A model generated the notes under the pieces. That model was not told where the DNA came from. It saw only the letters and a program-made list of their open reading frames with translations, and searched no databases. Shown here piece after piece: positions 43,446 to 53,131 of a stretch of DNA of 64,000 nt. The stretch is taken from NCBI GenBank assembly GCA_023264815.1, contig JAHFUZ010000015.1, positions 1-64,000 on the forward strand, read 5' to 3'. Position 1 is the stretch's first letter; each line of letters starts with the position of its first letter. Position numbers and translations under genes: made by a program. Source of the DNA: Arthrobacter sp. (lineage in GTDB: Bacteria > Actinomycetota > Actinomycetes > Actinomycetales > Micrococcaceae).

Positions 43446-44323
43446 TGCGCACCCGACTTGACCACCTGGTCACCTCTGCCCTGCAACAGGGCTCGGCCGT
43501 CCCGGCGTTCACCTGCTACGACTTCACCACCGCCCTGGCTGTGGTGGGCGCCGCCGAGGAGGCTGGCCGCGGTGTCATCCTCCTCGTGGCTCCCAAGACT
43601 GCCTCCACACCCAACGGCCTGCGGCTGATCGCCGCGCTCCGCGGTCTGGCTGACGCGGCGTCCGTTCCGGTGGCTGTCCAGCTTGATCACGCCTCGGACC
43701 TGGCAGTGATGGCCGACGCCGTTGCGGCGGGGGCGGATTCGGTCCTTGCGGACGGCTCCTCCCTCCCGTATGAGGACAACGTTGCGCTGGTGGTTGCGGC
43801 GCGCTCGCTGCTGCGGGCACAGGGCCACCCCGACGTGGTGCTTGAAGCGGAACTTGGCGGCCTTGCCGGCGATGAGGACCGGGCCTTCGGTTCCGCTGAC
43901 GCCGGCGGGGACCCGGCGGGCGTGGACGCTGCAGGCCTGACCGACTCCGCCCAGGTGGAGGACTTCGTGGCCCGGACCGGCGCGCAGCTGCTGGCCGTGG
44001 CCGTGGGCAACGTGCACGGCAAGTACAAGGGTGAGCCGCAGCTGCGGTGGGACGTCCTGCAGGACATCGCCGTGCGGACCCGCATCCCGCTGGTGCTCCA
44101 CGGCGCGTCCGGCATTCCCGCGGACGAACTGGTCAAGGCCGCCGCCATGAACGTGGGCAAAGTGAACTTCAATACTGAGCTCCGCACCGGCGTGCTGGCC
44201 ACGCTCCAGGACCAGCTGCCGGCGCACCGGGCCGACGGGGAGAACCTCCAGGGCCTCCTGGGCCACTGGAACAGCTCCGCCGGGAAGTTCGCCGGCGCGG
44301 CACTGGGGATGCTCACGCGCTGA
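43445..44323 (+). CDS. Class II fructose-bisphosphate aldolase family protein
   Basis: Zinc-dependent aldolase of 292 aa. The zinc ligands appear in VQLDHASD (His), VVLEAELGG (Glu), AVGNVHGKYKG (His) and LVLHGASGIP (His); NFNTELR ends the active site. It is closest in style to KbaY/GatY and FBA, which make triose phosphate. Its start overlaps the permease stop. In described tetronate pathways the last step is the OtnC decarboxylating aldolase of a different fold, so this gene points to a different product, probably a C-C cleavage to dihydroxyacetone phosphate or a related compound. Confidence 0.88.
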   Translation: MRTRLDHLVTSALQQGSAVPAFTCYDFTTALAVVGAAEEAGRGVILLVAPKTASTPNGLRLIAALRGLADAASVPVAVQLDHASDLAVMADAVAAGADSVLADGSSLPYEDNVALVVAARSLLRAQGHPDVVLEAELGGLAGDEDRAFGSADAGGDPAGVDAAGLTDSAQVEDFVARTGAQLLAVAVGNVHGKYKGEPQLRWDVLQDIAVRTRIPLVLHGASGIPADELVKAAAMNVGKVNFNTELRTGVLATLQDQLPAHRADGENLQGLLGHWNSSAGKFAGAALGMLTR

Positions 44324-44376
44324 GTTTCGGCTCCTCACCGGGAAGCTGGTCGCGGGAGGGCGGCTAGGATCAGCAC

Positions 44377-44781
44377 ATGATCCTGGTCTCCCTCCTTTTT
44401 GCGTTCCTCGCCGCGGCCCTCCACGTCTACATCTTCACGATGGAGTCATTCACCTGGACCAGCCCTGCCACCTGGAAGCGTTTTGGCCTCAGCTCCCAGG
44501 CCGACGCCGAGACCACCAAACCCCTCGCCTACAACCAGGGCTTCTACAACCTGTTCCTGGCCATCGGCGCGTTCATCGGCGTTGGCTGCGTGGCGTTCGG
44601 AGCCGGGGGACCGGGGCAGGTGGTGGGCTGGACCCTCATCTTCAGCTGCTGCGGCTCCATGCTGCTTGCGGCTGCCGTGCTGGCCCTCAGCGGGCGGAAG
44701 TACCTCCGGGCCGCGGTGACGCAAGGCACGACGCCGTTGCTCGCCGTCGTGCTCGGGTTGCTGGCCGTGACGGCCGGCTGA
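44377..44781 (+). CDS. DUF1304 small membrane protein
   Basis: Protein of 134 aa with four hydrophobic helices and the family pattern HVYIFTMESFTWTSPATWKRFG near the N-terminus, followed by YNQGFYNLFLAIGAF. Found in many bacteria, with no assigned role. It stands between the aldolase gene and the acyltransferase. Confidence 0.9.
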   Translation: MILVSLLFAFLAAALHVYIFTMESFTWTSPATWKRFGLSSQADAETTKPLAYNQGFYNLFLAIGAFIGVGCVAFGAGGPGQVVGWTLIFSCCGSMLLAAAVLALSGRKYLRAAVTQGTTPLLAVVLGLLAVTAG

Positions 44782-44871
44782 GTCCGCCCGCTCCGCCAAA
44801 TTTCTGGCCGGGAAGGCACTGCGGGCGGACAATTGAGGCAAGAACAGCATCGGCGCTTGTAGGGGCTGCAC

Positions 44872-46221
44872 GTGAGTGGTGTGAACGATCCGGGGACGGC
44901 CCCGCACGGTGGGCCGCCCGAGCGCGACCTGGCCATCGACCTGGTCAGGGTCGTCTGCCTGGCGCTTGTGGTGGTGGGCCACTGCATGATGGTCAGTCCC
45001 GTCCTGCACCCCGACGGCACCGTGACCACCGCCAACACCCTGGGGGACCAGCCCTGGTTTGTGCCGGTCATCTGGATCTTCATGGTGATGCCGCTGTTCT
45101 TCGTGACGGGCGGCACCACCGGGCTGCAGTCCTGGCAGCGGCTCAAGGCCGGCGGCGGCACCGGATTCGAGTTTGCCCAGGCCAGGCTGCTGCGGCTGGT
45201 CCGCCCGGCCGCAGCGCTCCTGGTAGTGATGTTCCTGGGGCTGTGGTCCGCACTGCTGGCAGGGGTCGACCCGCAGGTGGTCCAACTGATGGCCAGCGGT
45301 GCCGGCATGCCGCTGTGGTTCCTCGCGGCGTACCTGGCGGCCCAGCTGAACATCCCGCTGCTGGCCCGCTTCCACGGGCGCGCTCCGTGGCTGACGTTCA
45401 CCGCACTGGCCGCCCTGGTGATTGCCGTGGACTGCCTCCGCGGTGCGCTGCCGCTCCTGGCCTACGCGAACCTGGTGTTCCTCTGGTGCGCCGTCCAGCA
45501 GCTGGGCTTCCTGATGGCCGATGGCCACATCGCCAGGCTCACCCGCTCCGGCCTCGTGGGGATCATTGTGGCAGCCAACCTGCTGCTGGGCGTGGTCACC
45601 GGCCTCGGTCTCTACTCCGGGAACATGCTGGTCAACCTCAATCCGCCCAACCTGTGCCTGCTGCTCCTGGGCATCTCGCAGGCTGCCGCGCTGGAGCTTT
45701 TCCGGCCAGGCCTTGGCTGGGCTTCCGGGCTCCGCTGGGTCCGGGCGATGGTCATGGTGACCGGCCGCCGTTCCATGACGGTGTACCTGTGGCACCTGCC
45801 GCTGCTGGTGGCCATGTCCGGCCTCCTCCTGCTCACCGACTTTCCCAAACCCGCCGCCGGCACCGCCGAGTGGTGGTGGGCGCGGCCGCTGGTCCTCCTC
45901 GGCGTGATCATCCTGCTGCTGCCGGTACTGGCGGTGTTCGGGCACCTTGAGGAACGTCCGACGGCGTCACTCCACACCCGCGGCAGGCCCCCCGCGGCGG
46001 TGGTGACGGCAGCCGTCGTCGTCTTCATTCCGGTGGCGGAGGCCGCCTTCAACGGGCTGACGCTGGGGCTCCTGGGGGGCGGCGCGGCATGCTTCGCCCT
46101 TGCGGTCCTGCTGCTGGGCAGGATGCCGGAGCGGGCCGCGGCGGACGCACAATCCGGGGTAGGCGGTGGGGTAGGCGGGCCATTGCCAGCGGGGCCAAGT
46201 AGTGCCAATGTCGAAACATGA
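44872..46221 (+). CDS. Acyltransferase 3 family membrane protein
   Basis: Protein of 449 aa from GTG 44872 (AGGGG upstream). About ten transmembrane helices, with the family N-terminal active-site segment RDLAIDLVRVVCLALVVVGH (Asp/Arg/His) and FVPVIWIFMVMPLFFVTGG. Such proteins O-acylate polysaccharides or other surface molecules. The substrate is unknown. The stop overlaps the start of the next gene (ATGA). Confidence 0.87.
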   Translation: MSGVNDPGTAPHGGPPERDLAIDLVRVVCLALVVVGHCMMVSPVLHPDGTVTTANTLGDQPWFVPVIWIFMVMPLFFVTGGTTGLQSWQRLKAGGGTGFEFAQARLLRLVRPAAALLVVMFLGLWSALLAGVDPQVVQLMASGAGMPLWFLAAYLAAQLNIPLLARFHGRAPWLTFTALAALVIAVDCLRGALPLLAYANLVFLWCAVQQLGFLMADGHIARLTRSGLVGIIVAANLLLGVVTGLGLYSGNMLVNLNPPNLCLLLLGISQAAALELFRPGLGWASGLRWVRAMVMVTGRRSMTVYLWHLPLLVAMSGLLLLTDFPKPAAGTAEWWWARPLVLLGVIILLLPVLAVFGHLEERPTASLHTRGRPPAAVVTAAVVVFIPVAEAAFNGLTLGLLGGGAACFALAVLLLGRMPERAAADAQSGVGGGVGGPLPAGPSSANVET

Positions 46222-46547
46222 CTGAGAACATGATTTCCACTGAGGACAAGTTCAGCCCCGACGTCTCGCTCTCCAGGGATGATGAGCATCACCGCTACGA
46301 GCTTCGGGTGGGCGGAAAGGTCGCCGTCCAGTCCTTCTTCCGGGACCTGCCCGGACATGTGGATTTCCTGCACACCGACACGGCGGAGGAATTCAAGGGC
46401 CAGGGACTGGGGAAAGTCCTGGCCCACTTCGCCCTTGACGACGTGGTGGCCTCGGGGAAACGGATCATCCCGCACTGCCCGTTCATCGCCGGATACCTCC
46501 GGCAGCACGAGGGCTACGAACAGCACATCGACTGGCCGGAAGGCTAA
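46218..46547 (+). CDS. Small GNAT N-acetyltransferase (YjdJ/NATD1-like)
   Basis: Protein of 109 aa. The abbreviated GNAT fold shows HHRYELRVGGKVAVQSFF, FLHTDTAEEFKGQGLGKVL (the acetyl-CoA loop with QGLGK) and IIPHCPFIAGYLRQH, typical of the NATD1 group. It is translationally coupled to the acyltransferase by a 4-base overlap. Substrate unknown. Confidence 0.88.
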   Translation: MTENMISTEDKFSPDVSLSRDDEHHRYELRVGGKVAVQSFFRDLPGHVDFLHTDTAEEFKGQGLGKVLAHFALDDVVASGKRIIPHCPFIAGYLRQHEGYEQHIDWPEG

Positions 46548-46671
46548 AGCCGGATATTTTGCCCCTCTTTCCGCCAGGGTGCGAGTCAATGACGCGGCGA
46601 CGCCCCGAAAATACGCGGATTGAGGCCGCTCAGGATAAATAGGTCACTAAAGTTTGACGAAAAGGGTTCCC

Positions 46672-46690
46672 TAAGTAAGGCTTACCTTGC
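46672..46690. promoter_or_regulatory. Iron box (IdeR/DmdR-type) upstream of the siderophore operon
   Basis: TAAGTAAGGCTTACCTTGC matches the 19-bp actinobacterial iron box (TTAGGTTAGGCTAACCTAA consensus) in its central AGGCTnACCT part. It ends about 30-40 bases before the first gene, so iron-dependent repression is expected. Confidence 0.8.
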
Positions 46691-46729
46691 TTTAGACAAT
46701 CCCCCGATGTCGAACTAAGGATGACTGCC

Positions 46730-48361
46730 GTGCCGTTGCTGCCCCACGTAGATGAGATAGAAGTAGATCCGGTGACCGAAGCCCTTCCCGGGCAGGACTT
46801 CGGTTCCCGGGTGGAGCTGGCCCTCGCAGCCTCCAACCATCTGTTCAATTCCCGGAACTCCACCCGCTACGTGGCGCAGGTGCTGCAGGGCGTCAACGTC
46901 GTCGCCACCAAACTGGACCGCACCACCCGGCCGTTCACCGGCGTCGGCCCGGCCGAAATGAAGGCGCGCATCGGCGCCGTGGACCTGGACCGGCCACTGC
47001 CGGACACCGCCGCGGCCCTGGAGGAACTCGAGGCCGTCTACCTTCGCGACGCCGTCTACTTCCATGACACCAAGTACGCCGCCCACCTGAACTGCCCGGT
47101 GGTGATCCCCGCGCTGGTTGGCGAAGCCATCCTGTCCGCGGTGAACTCCTCGATGGACACGTGGGACCAAAGCGCCGGTGCCACCATGATCGAGCGCCGG
47201 CTCATCGACTGGACCGCCGGGCGGCTGCAGCTGGGGGCTGTCGCCGACGGCGTGTTTACCTCCGGCGGCAGCCAGTCCAACCTGCAGGCGCTCCTGATCG
47301 CCCGCAACCACGCCGTCGCCGCACTGCGCAGGGTGCCGGCCAACGCCGGGCTCCGGCTGCCCTCCCTGCTGGAGAAACTGCGCATCTTCACTTCCGCGGA
47401 CAGCCACTTCAGCATCCAGAAGTCCGCGTCCATGCTGGGCCTGGGCTTCGACGCCGTCATCCCCGTTCCCTGCGCCCCGGACCACCGGATGGACCCCGCC
47501 GCCCTCGCGGAGGCCATGGCGGAAACGCACGACGCCGGGCTGGTGCCTATGGCGGTCGTGGCCACCGCCGGAACCACTGACTTCGGGGCGGTGGACCCGC
47601 TCGCGGAGCTCGCCGCCCTCGCCCGGGCGTACGGCGCCTGGTTCCACATTGATGCGGCCTATGGCGGCGGGCTGATGGTCTCCAACCGCTACCGCCACCT
47701 GCTGGACGGGACGCGGCTGGCCGATTCCGTCACGGTGGACTTCCACAAAACGTTCTTCCAGCCCGTCAGCTCCAGCGCCTTGTTGGTGCGCGACCGGTCC
47801 ATGCTCCAGCACGTCACCTACTACGCGGACTACCTGAACCCGGAAAGCGCCGCCCTGGCCGAGATTCCCAACCAGGTGGACAAGAGCATCCAGACCACGC
47901 GCCGTTTCGATGCCCTCAAGCTGTGGCTCACGCTGCGCATCATGGGCGCCGAAGCGCTGGGCGCACTGTTTGACGAGGCGATCGATCTCGCGGCACGGGT
48001 GGGTTCCGCCCTGGCCGCCGACGACGACTTTGAACTCGCTGCCGAACCGCAGCTCAGCACGCTGGTCTTCCGGTACCGGCCGCCGGTCTCCGGTGCTGGC
48101 GCCGACGCACACGGCCGGCTCTCCGAAGATGCCGCCGACTCCCTCAACCCGGCCATCCGGGCCGCCGTCTTCGCCTCCGGCCAGGCGGTGGTTGCCGGCA
48201 CCACAGTGGCCGGACGGCATTACCTGAAGTTCACGCTCCTCAACGCCGAGGCAACCCTTGAGGACATCAGCGGGATTATCGAACTGCTCCGCCGCACCGG
48301 TGCGGGGCTGCTGGCCAGTGACAATGCCGGCCCGGCCGCCACGAACGGAGCCTCCGCATGA
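46730..48361 (+). CDS. desA: PLP-dependent decarboxylase (DesA-like lysine decarboxylase of siderophore synthesis)
   Basis: Group II pyridoxal-phosphate decarboxylase of 543 aa from GTG 46730, which has AAGG at a proper distance (46717-46720). The ATG at 46721 lies directly after that site and is less likely. PLP features are [40 protein letters not shown] (Asp) and the Schiff-base lysine in [13 protein letters not shown]. In desferrioxamine operons this enzyme makes cadaverine from lysine. It is first of four overlapping genes behind the iron box. Confidence 0.88.
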   Translation: MPLLPHVDEIEVDPVTEALPGQDFGSRVELALAASNHLFNSRNSTRYVAQVLQGVNVVATKLDRTTRPFTGVGPAEMKARIGAVDLDRPLPDTAAALEELEAVYLRDAVYFHDTKYAAHLNCPVVIPALVGEAILSAVNSSMDTWDQSAGATMIERRLIDWTAGRLQLGAVADGVFTSGGSQSNLQALLIARNHAVAALRRVPANAGLRLPSLLEKLRIFTSADSHFSIQKSASMLGLGFDAVIPVPCAPDHRMDPAALAEAMAETHDAGLVPMAVVATAGTTDFGAVDPLAELAALARAYGAWFHIDAAYGGGLMVSNRYRHLLDGTRLADSVTVDFHKTFFQPVSSSALLVRDRSMLQHVTYYADYLNPESAALAEIPNQVDKSIQTTRRFDALKLWLTLRIMGAEALGALFDEAIDLAARVGSALAADDDFELAAEPQLSTLVFRYRPPVSGAGADAHGRLSEDAADSLNPAIRAAVFASGQAVVAGTTVAGRHYLKFTLLNAEATLEDISGIIELLRRTGAGLLASDNAGPAATNGASA

Positions 48362-49755
48362 GCACCCCGGATATCAGCACCCCCACCGAACCGCGCATCT
48401 ACGACTTCGCCGGGATCGGCGTCGGGCCCTTCAACCTGGGCCTCGCCGCACTCAGCGAGCCGGTGGACGAACTGGACGGCATCTTCCTGGAGCGGCGCGA
48501 CTCGTTCGACTGGCACCCCGGCATGATGCTGGAGCCCGCCCACCTCCAGGTGCCGTTCATGGCGGACCTGGTGACGCTGGCCGATCCCACCTCGCCGTAC
48601 TCGTTCCTGAACTTCCTCAAGCAGACCGGTCGCCTGTACCGCTTTTACATCCGCGAAAACTTCTATCCGCTGCGCGCCGAGTACAACCAGTACTGCCAGT
48701 GGGTGGCCGGGCAGCTGCGGTCCGTCCGTTTTAGCACAGCTGTGCTGGATGTAACGTACGACGGCGGGGTGTACCGGCTTGCGGCGGCCGGTCCGGCCGG
48801 TCCGGAGGTCCTGCTGGCACGGCGCCTGGTGCTGGGCACCGGGACTGCGCCGCACGTGCCGGCGGCCTGTGACGGGATAGTGGAGGCGGCGGCAAGCGGC
48901 GGCGGGGGACTTGTCCTCCACAACGCCGACTACCTGTCGAGGAAGAGTGAGCTGCAGGCCCGGCGCGGCATCACCATCGTGGGCAGCGGCCAGAGCGCCG
49001 CGGAAATCTACTACGAGCTCCTGCAGGAGATCGACGTCCACGGCTATCAACTGAACTGGGTCACCCGGTCCGGCCGGTTCTTTCCGCTGGAGTACACCAA
49101 ACTCACGCTCGAGATGACCTCACCGGAGTACGTGGACTACTTCCACGGGCTGCCGCAGCACCAGCGCGACGGCCTCGTCAAGAGCCAGAAGAACCTGTAC
49201 AAGGGCATCAACTCCGAGCTCATCGACGCCATCTATGACCTCCTGTACACCAAGAGCCTCGCCGGCATGGTGGACACCCGGCTGCTGACGCATTCGTCGC
49301 TGACGGGCGCGGTGTGGGACCAGGCTACAGGCTCCCACACCCTGCAGCTCCGGCACGAGGAACAGGGTTCGGACTATGTGCTGGACAGCGAGGCCGTGGT
49401 CCTGGCCACCGGCTACACCTACCGCGAGCCGGGCTTCCTGGCCGGCATCCAGGACCGCATCGCCCGCGACTCCGCCGGCCGGTTCGCCGTGGCACGCAGC
49501 TACAGCACCGGCGTCGAACCCGGCGAGATCTTCGTCCAGAACGCCGAGCTGCACACGCACGGTTTCGTCACCCCGGACCTGGGCATGGCCGCCTACCGCA
49601 ACTCGTGCATCCTGCGGGAGATCACCGGCCGGGAGGTCTATCCGGTGGAGCGCAGCATCGCCTTCCAGCAGTTCGGCGCGCCGGACGCCGTGCCGCCTTC
49701 CGCCCCGTTTCCGTCAGGGTTTGATGCCACCCGGAAAGCCGGGGTACCGGCGTGA
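48358..49755 (+). CDS. desB: Lysine/ornithine (cadaverine) N-monooxygenase, DesB-like
   Basis: Flavin-dependent N-hydroxylase of 465 aa. It has the FAD motif [17 protein letters not shown], the substrate region [20 protein letters not shown], the NADPH motif [17 protein letters not shown] and the C-terminal ATGY box ([14 protein letters not shown]). It hydroxylates the terminal amine of the diamine for hydroxamate formation. It starts at ATG 48358, overlapping the decarboxylase stop (ATGA), and its end overlaps the acyltransferase. Confidence 0.92.
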   Translation: MSTPDISTPTEPRIYDFAGIGVGPFNLGLAALSEPVDELDGIFLERRDSFDWHPGMMLEPAHLQVPFMADLVTLADPTSPYSFLNFLKQTGRLYRFYIRENFYPLRAEYNQYCQWVAGQLRSVRFSTAVLDVTYDGGVYRLAAAGPAGPEVLLARRLVLGTGTAPHVPAACDGIVEAAASGGGGLVLHNADYLSRKSELQARRGITIVGSGQSAAEIYYELLQEIDVHGYQLNWVTRSGRFFPLEYTKLTLEMTSPEYVDYFHGLPQHQRDGLVKSQKNLYKGINSELIDAIYDLLYTKSLAGMVDTRLLTHSSLTGAVWDQATGSHTLQLRHEEQGSDYVLDSEAVVLATGYTYREPGFLAGIQDRIARDSAGRFAVARSYSTGVEPGEIFVQNAELHTHGFVTPDLGMAAYRNSCILREITGREVYPVERSIAFQQFGAPDAVPPSAPFPSGFDATRKAGVPA

Positions 49756-50351
49756 GCTTCACCTTCCGCTCTGTTGACGCCGTGGCCGATGCACCCCTCC
49801 TCCACAACTGGGTGACCCGGCCCTATGCCGCCTTCTGGGGCATGCAGTCCGCCACCGTTGACGCGGTGGTGGAGGAGTACTCAAACATCCAGGCGACCGG
49901 GCACCACCACGCCGTGTTGGGGCTCGACGGCGGCGTCCCCGCCTTCCTGATGGAGGAGTACCTGCCGTCCGCCTCCCCGCTGGCCACGGCCTACGCGGTG
50001 CAGCCCGGCGATATCGGCATGCACCTGCTGGTGGCGCCGCCGTCGGGAGCTTCCCGGCCGGGGTACACCGCCGCGGTGATGGACGCCGTGCTGGAACGGC
50101 TGTTCCTGGACCCCGGAGTGGACCGTGTGGTGGTGGAGCCGGACGCCAGGAACACCAAGATCCACGTGCTCAATGAGCGGCTGGGCTTCCGGCCGGCAGG
50201 GATCGTCACCCTCCCGGACAAGGAAGCATTGCTGAGTTTCTGCACGCGGCCGGACTATCACGCAGCCCGCGCCGCACTGCACCGGCACCACGGCCTTTCC
50301 GCCCCGTCCCACCAGCCGTCCCACCCGATCCATCAGGGAGCCGCACTGTGA
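49752..50351 (+). CDS. desC: Siderophore acyltransferase, GNAT fold (DesC-like)
   Basis: Protein of 199 aa of the IucB/AlcB-type GNAT group. Blocks seen are [44 protein letters not shown] and [20 protein letters not shown]. It is expected to acylate N-hydroxycadaverine with a succinyl or acetyl group. Starts (GTG) and ends are coupled to its neighbours by 4-base overlaps. Confidence 0.9.
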   Translation: MSFTFRSVDAVADAPLLHNWVTRPYAAFWGMQSATVDAVVEEYSNIQATGHHHAVLGLDGGVPAFLMEEYLPSASPLATAYAVQPGDIGMHLLVAPPSGASRPGYTAAVMDAVLERLFLDPGVDRVVVEPDARNTKIHVLNERLGFRPAGIVTLPDKEALLSFCTRPDYHAARAALHRHHGLSAPSHQPSHPIHQGAAL

Positions 50352-52228
50352 CCACTACCTCCGGAACCACCGCTGCCGCAGCAGGCGCCGTCTCCACCGC
50401 CAACACCGTCCCGCACCTCTCACCGGAACGCTGGGCCGTGGCCAACCGCCACCTGGTCCGCAAGGCGCTCGCCGAATTCCTGCACGAACGGATCCTGGAG
50501 CCACAGCGGCTTGGCTCCGGGTCCGGTCCCGAAACGGAAGCCCCGGCGGAGCCTGCGGCCTACGTGGTCCGCAGCGACGACGGCACCACCGCGTACTCGT
50601 TCACCGCCCGTGTCCTGGAGCTGGAGCATTGGTCCGTGGACGGCGCGTCCATCCGGTGTGCACGGGCCGGCGAGGATGCCGAGCCGGATGCCCTGCTGTT
50701 CATCACCGAATTCCGGGACACCTTGGGTATCCGCGAGGAGATGCTCCCGGTGTACCTGGAGGAGATCAGCAGCACCCTGGCCGGCCACGCCTACAAGCAG
50801 TGGCTGGGGCAGCCGTCCGCCCGGGAACTGGCAGCAGGGGTGACCGGCGGGGCGGATGCGGCCGCCGATTTCCAGGCCATCGAGCGGAGCATGACCGAGG
50901 GCCATCCCTGCTTTGTGGCCAACAATGGCCGGCTGGGGTTTGGCATCAGCGACTACCGGTCCTTCGCTCCGGAGACCGGGGCGCCCGTCCGCCTGGAATG
51001 GATCGGTGTGCACCGCAGCAAGGCCGTCTTCACCGCCAGCGCCGGCCTGGACTACCGCACGCACTTCGAGTCCGAGCTCGGTGCCGCCGCACTGGAGTCC
51101 TTCGATGCGGAGTTCAGGGCCCACGGTGTGGACCCCCAGGACTACCTTCTGATGCCGGTGCACCCCTGGCAGTGGGAGAACAAGCTGACCGTGACATTTG
51201 CGGCCGAGATCGCGCAGCGGCACATCATCGCCTTGGGCGCCGGCGAAGACACGTACCAGGCCCAGCAGTCCATCCGAACGTTCTTCAACACCAGCGACCC
51301 GGGCAGGAGCTACGTCAAGACCGCCATGTCGGTCCTTAACATGGGTTTCATGCGGGGGCTCTCGCCGCAGTACATGAAGGCCACTCCGGCCATCAACGAC
51401 TGGTTGCAGAACCTGATCCTGTCCGACGACGCCCTGCAGAAGCGTGGCCTGGCCATGATCGGCGAGATCGCGGCCATCGGCTACCACAACGGCTACTACG
51501 AGGCGGCGTCCGCCAAGGGTTCGCCTTACCGGAAGATGCTGTCTGCCCTGTGGCGGGAAAGTCCCGTGACCTTGCTGAAAGAAGGCCGGCAGCTGGCCAC
51601 CATGGCCTCGCTGCTGCACGTCGATTCGGCCGGCAAGCCCATGGTGTCCGCCCTGATGGAGCGCTCCGGGCTGAAACCCGTTGACTGGCTGCGCCGCTAC
51701 TTCGAGGCCTATCTGGTCCCGTTGGTGCACTGCCTCTACGAATACGAACTCGCGTTTATGCCGCATGGCGAGAACGTGATTTTGGTGCTCGAGGACGGCG
51801 TGCCGGTCCAGGCCATCATGAAGGACATTGCCGAGGAAATCGTGGTGATGGGGGACAGGCTGGACCTGCCGGAGGAGGTTGCACGGATCAAAGCGGACAT
51901 CCCCGACGACGAGAAGGTCCTGGCCATCTTTACTGACGTCTTCGACTGCATCTTCCGGTTCCTTGGCGCGCTGCTGACGGAGGACGGGAAGGTCAGCCAG
52001 GACGAGTTCTGGGGCACGGCCGCCCGCGTCATCCGGGACTACCAGGCCGAACACCCTGGGCTGGCTGACCAGTTCGCCCGCCACGACCTGTTCGCCCCGG
52101 ACTTTGAACTGTCCTGCCTGAACAGGCTGCAGCTGCGGAACAACCAGCAGATGCTGGACCTCACCGATCCCTCCGGCGGGCTGCAGATGGCCGGCCGGCT
52201 GGTCAACCCGCTGGCCAGGTTCGCGTAG
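50348..52228 (+). CDS. desD: IucA/IucC-family NIS siderophore synthetase (DesD-like)
   Basis: ATP-dependent synthetase of 626 aa that oligomerises and cyclises hydroxamate units. Family blocks are present: GHPCFVANNGRLGFGISDY, YLLMPVHPWQWENKL, QQSIRTFFNTSDPGRSYVKT and the FhuF-like C-terminal region with YEYELAFMPHGENVILVLED. It is last in the operon. The set desABCD points to a desferrioxamine-type trishydroxamate. No exporter or receptor gene adjoins it here. Confidence 0.93.
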   Translation: MTTTSGTTAAAAGAVSTANTVPHLSPERWAVANRHLVRKALAEFLHERILEPQRLGSGSGPETEAPAEPAAYVVRSDDGTTAYSFTARVLELEHWSVDGASIRCARAGEDAEPDALLFITEFRDTLGIREEMLPVYLEEISSTLAGHAYKQWLGQPSARELAAGVTGGADAAADFQAIERSMTEGHPCFVANNGRLGFGISDYRSFAPETGAPVRLEWIGVHRSKAVFTASAGLDYRTHFESELGAAALESFDAEFRAHGVDPQDYLLMPVHPWQWENKLTVTFAAEIAQRHIIALGAGEDTYQAQQSIRTFFNTSDPGRSYVKTAMSVLNMGFMRGLSPQYMKATPAINDWLQNLILSDDALQKRGLAMIGEIAAIGYHNGYYEAASAKGSPYRKMLSALWRESPVTLLKEGRQLATMASLLHVDSAGKPMVSALMERSGLKPVDWLRRYFEAYLVPLVHCLYEYELAFMPHGENVILVLEDGVPVQAIMKDIAEEIVVMGDRLDLPEEVARIKADIPDDEKVLAIFTDVFDCIFRFLGALLTEDGKVSQDEFWGTAARVIRDYQAEHPGLADQFARHDLFAPDFELSCLNRLQLRNNQQMLDLTDPSGGLQMAGRLVNPLARFA

Positions 52229-52235
52229 CACCGCC

Positions 52236-52327
52236 GGATTTTGCGCCATCATTCGCTAATGTCGGCCAGCTGGGCCCGTTGTCCCGGTCTCTGGCGCCGG
52301 GCAGTGTGGAATGATGGCGCGAAATCC
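52236..52327. repeat. Long inverted repeat after the siderophore operon
   Basis: Arms at 52236-52254 and 52309-52327 pair over 19 bases with one mismatch, around a 54-base middle that itself contains GGCCAGCTGGGCC. There is no U-run. It may act as a terminator, or belong to an intergenic palindrome family. Confidence 0.65.
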
Positions 52328-52366
52328 GACGCCATCCCCCTTGCCCGGCCCGGCTAGTCTGGGCGC

Positions 52367-53131
52367 ATGGACACACCCACCACCGCCCTCGTCACCGGCG
52401 CCAGCGCAGGGCTCGGTGCCGAGTTCGCCCGCCAACTCGCCTCCCAGGGCCACCATCTGGTGATTGTCGCCCGCGACCGGTCCCGGCTCGAACAGACGGC
52501 GGTGGACCTGCACCGGCGGTACGGCACCACGGCGGAGGTGCTGCCCGCAGACCTGACGGACGACGCCGGCCTGGCCGCCGTCGTCGGACGCCTCACCTCC
52601 GGGGACAGGCCCGTGGGGATCCTGGTGAACAACGCGGGCATCGGCCTGCTGCGTGATTTCGAGCAGAACAGCATCGCGGACGAGGAAAACCACCTGAAAC
52701 TCCACTGCGGGGCGGCGATGGCACTGACCCACGCCGTGCTGCCCGGAATGCTGGAGCGTGGCGCCGGCCGGATCATCAACGTGTCCAGCATTTCGGCGTT
52801 CCTGCCCCGTGGCACCTACGCGGCGGCGAAGGCCTGGCTGCTCAGCTTCAGCCGCTGGGCCCACCTGGCCTACGCGGCGCGGGGAGTGGGCGTCACCGCG
52901 GTGTGCCCGGGCCTGACGCATACCGAATTCCACGACAGGATGGGCATGGACAAAGCTGTGGCGCCTGCCTGGGCATGGCTGAGTGCAGAACGCGTGGTGC
53001 GTGAAGGGCTGGCCGATAACGCCCGCGGCAAGGCCGTGTCCATCCCGTCGAAACGCTACAAGGCAGTGGCGGCTGCAGCGCGTGTCCTGCCGGACCGGCT
53101 ACTCACCGGGCCGGCGCGCCGGCCGACGTAG
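52367..53131 (+). CDS. Short-chain dehydrogenase/reductase
   Basis: Classical SDR of 254 aa. It has TGASAGLGAEFARQLASQGH (cofactor glycine motif), the NNAG segment in VNNAGIGLLRDF, the catalytic Ser in INVSSISAFLP, and YAAAKAWLLSF carrying the YxxxK pair. The group (DltE/YqjQ-like) acts on unknown substrates. Its 3' end overlaps the convergent FUSC gene by 33 bases. Confidence 0.9.
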   Translation: MDTPTTALVTGASAGLGAEFARQLASQGHHLVIVARDRSRLEQTAVDLHRRYGTTAEVLPADLTDDAGLAAVVGRLTSGDRPVGILVNNAGIGLLRDFEQNSIADEENHLKLHCGAAMALTHAVLPGMLERGAGRIINVSSISAFLPRGTYAAAKAWLLSFSRWAHLAYAARGVGVTAVCPGLTHTEFHDRMGMDKAVAPAWAWLSAERVVREGLADNARGKAVSIPSKRYKAVAAAARVLPDRLLTGPARRPT

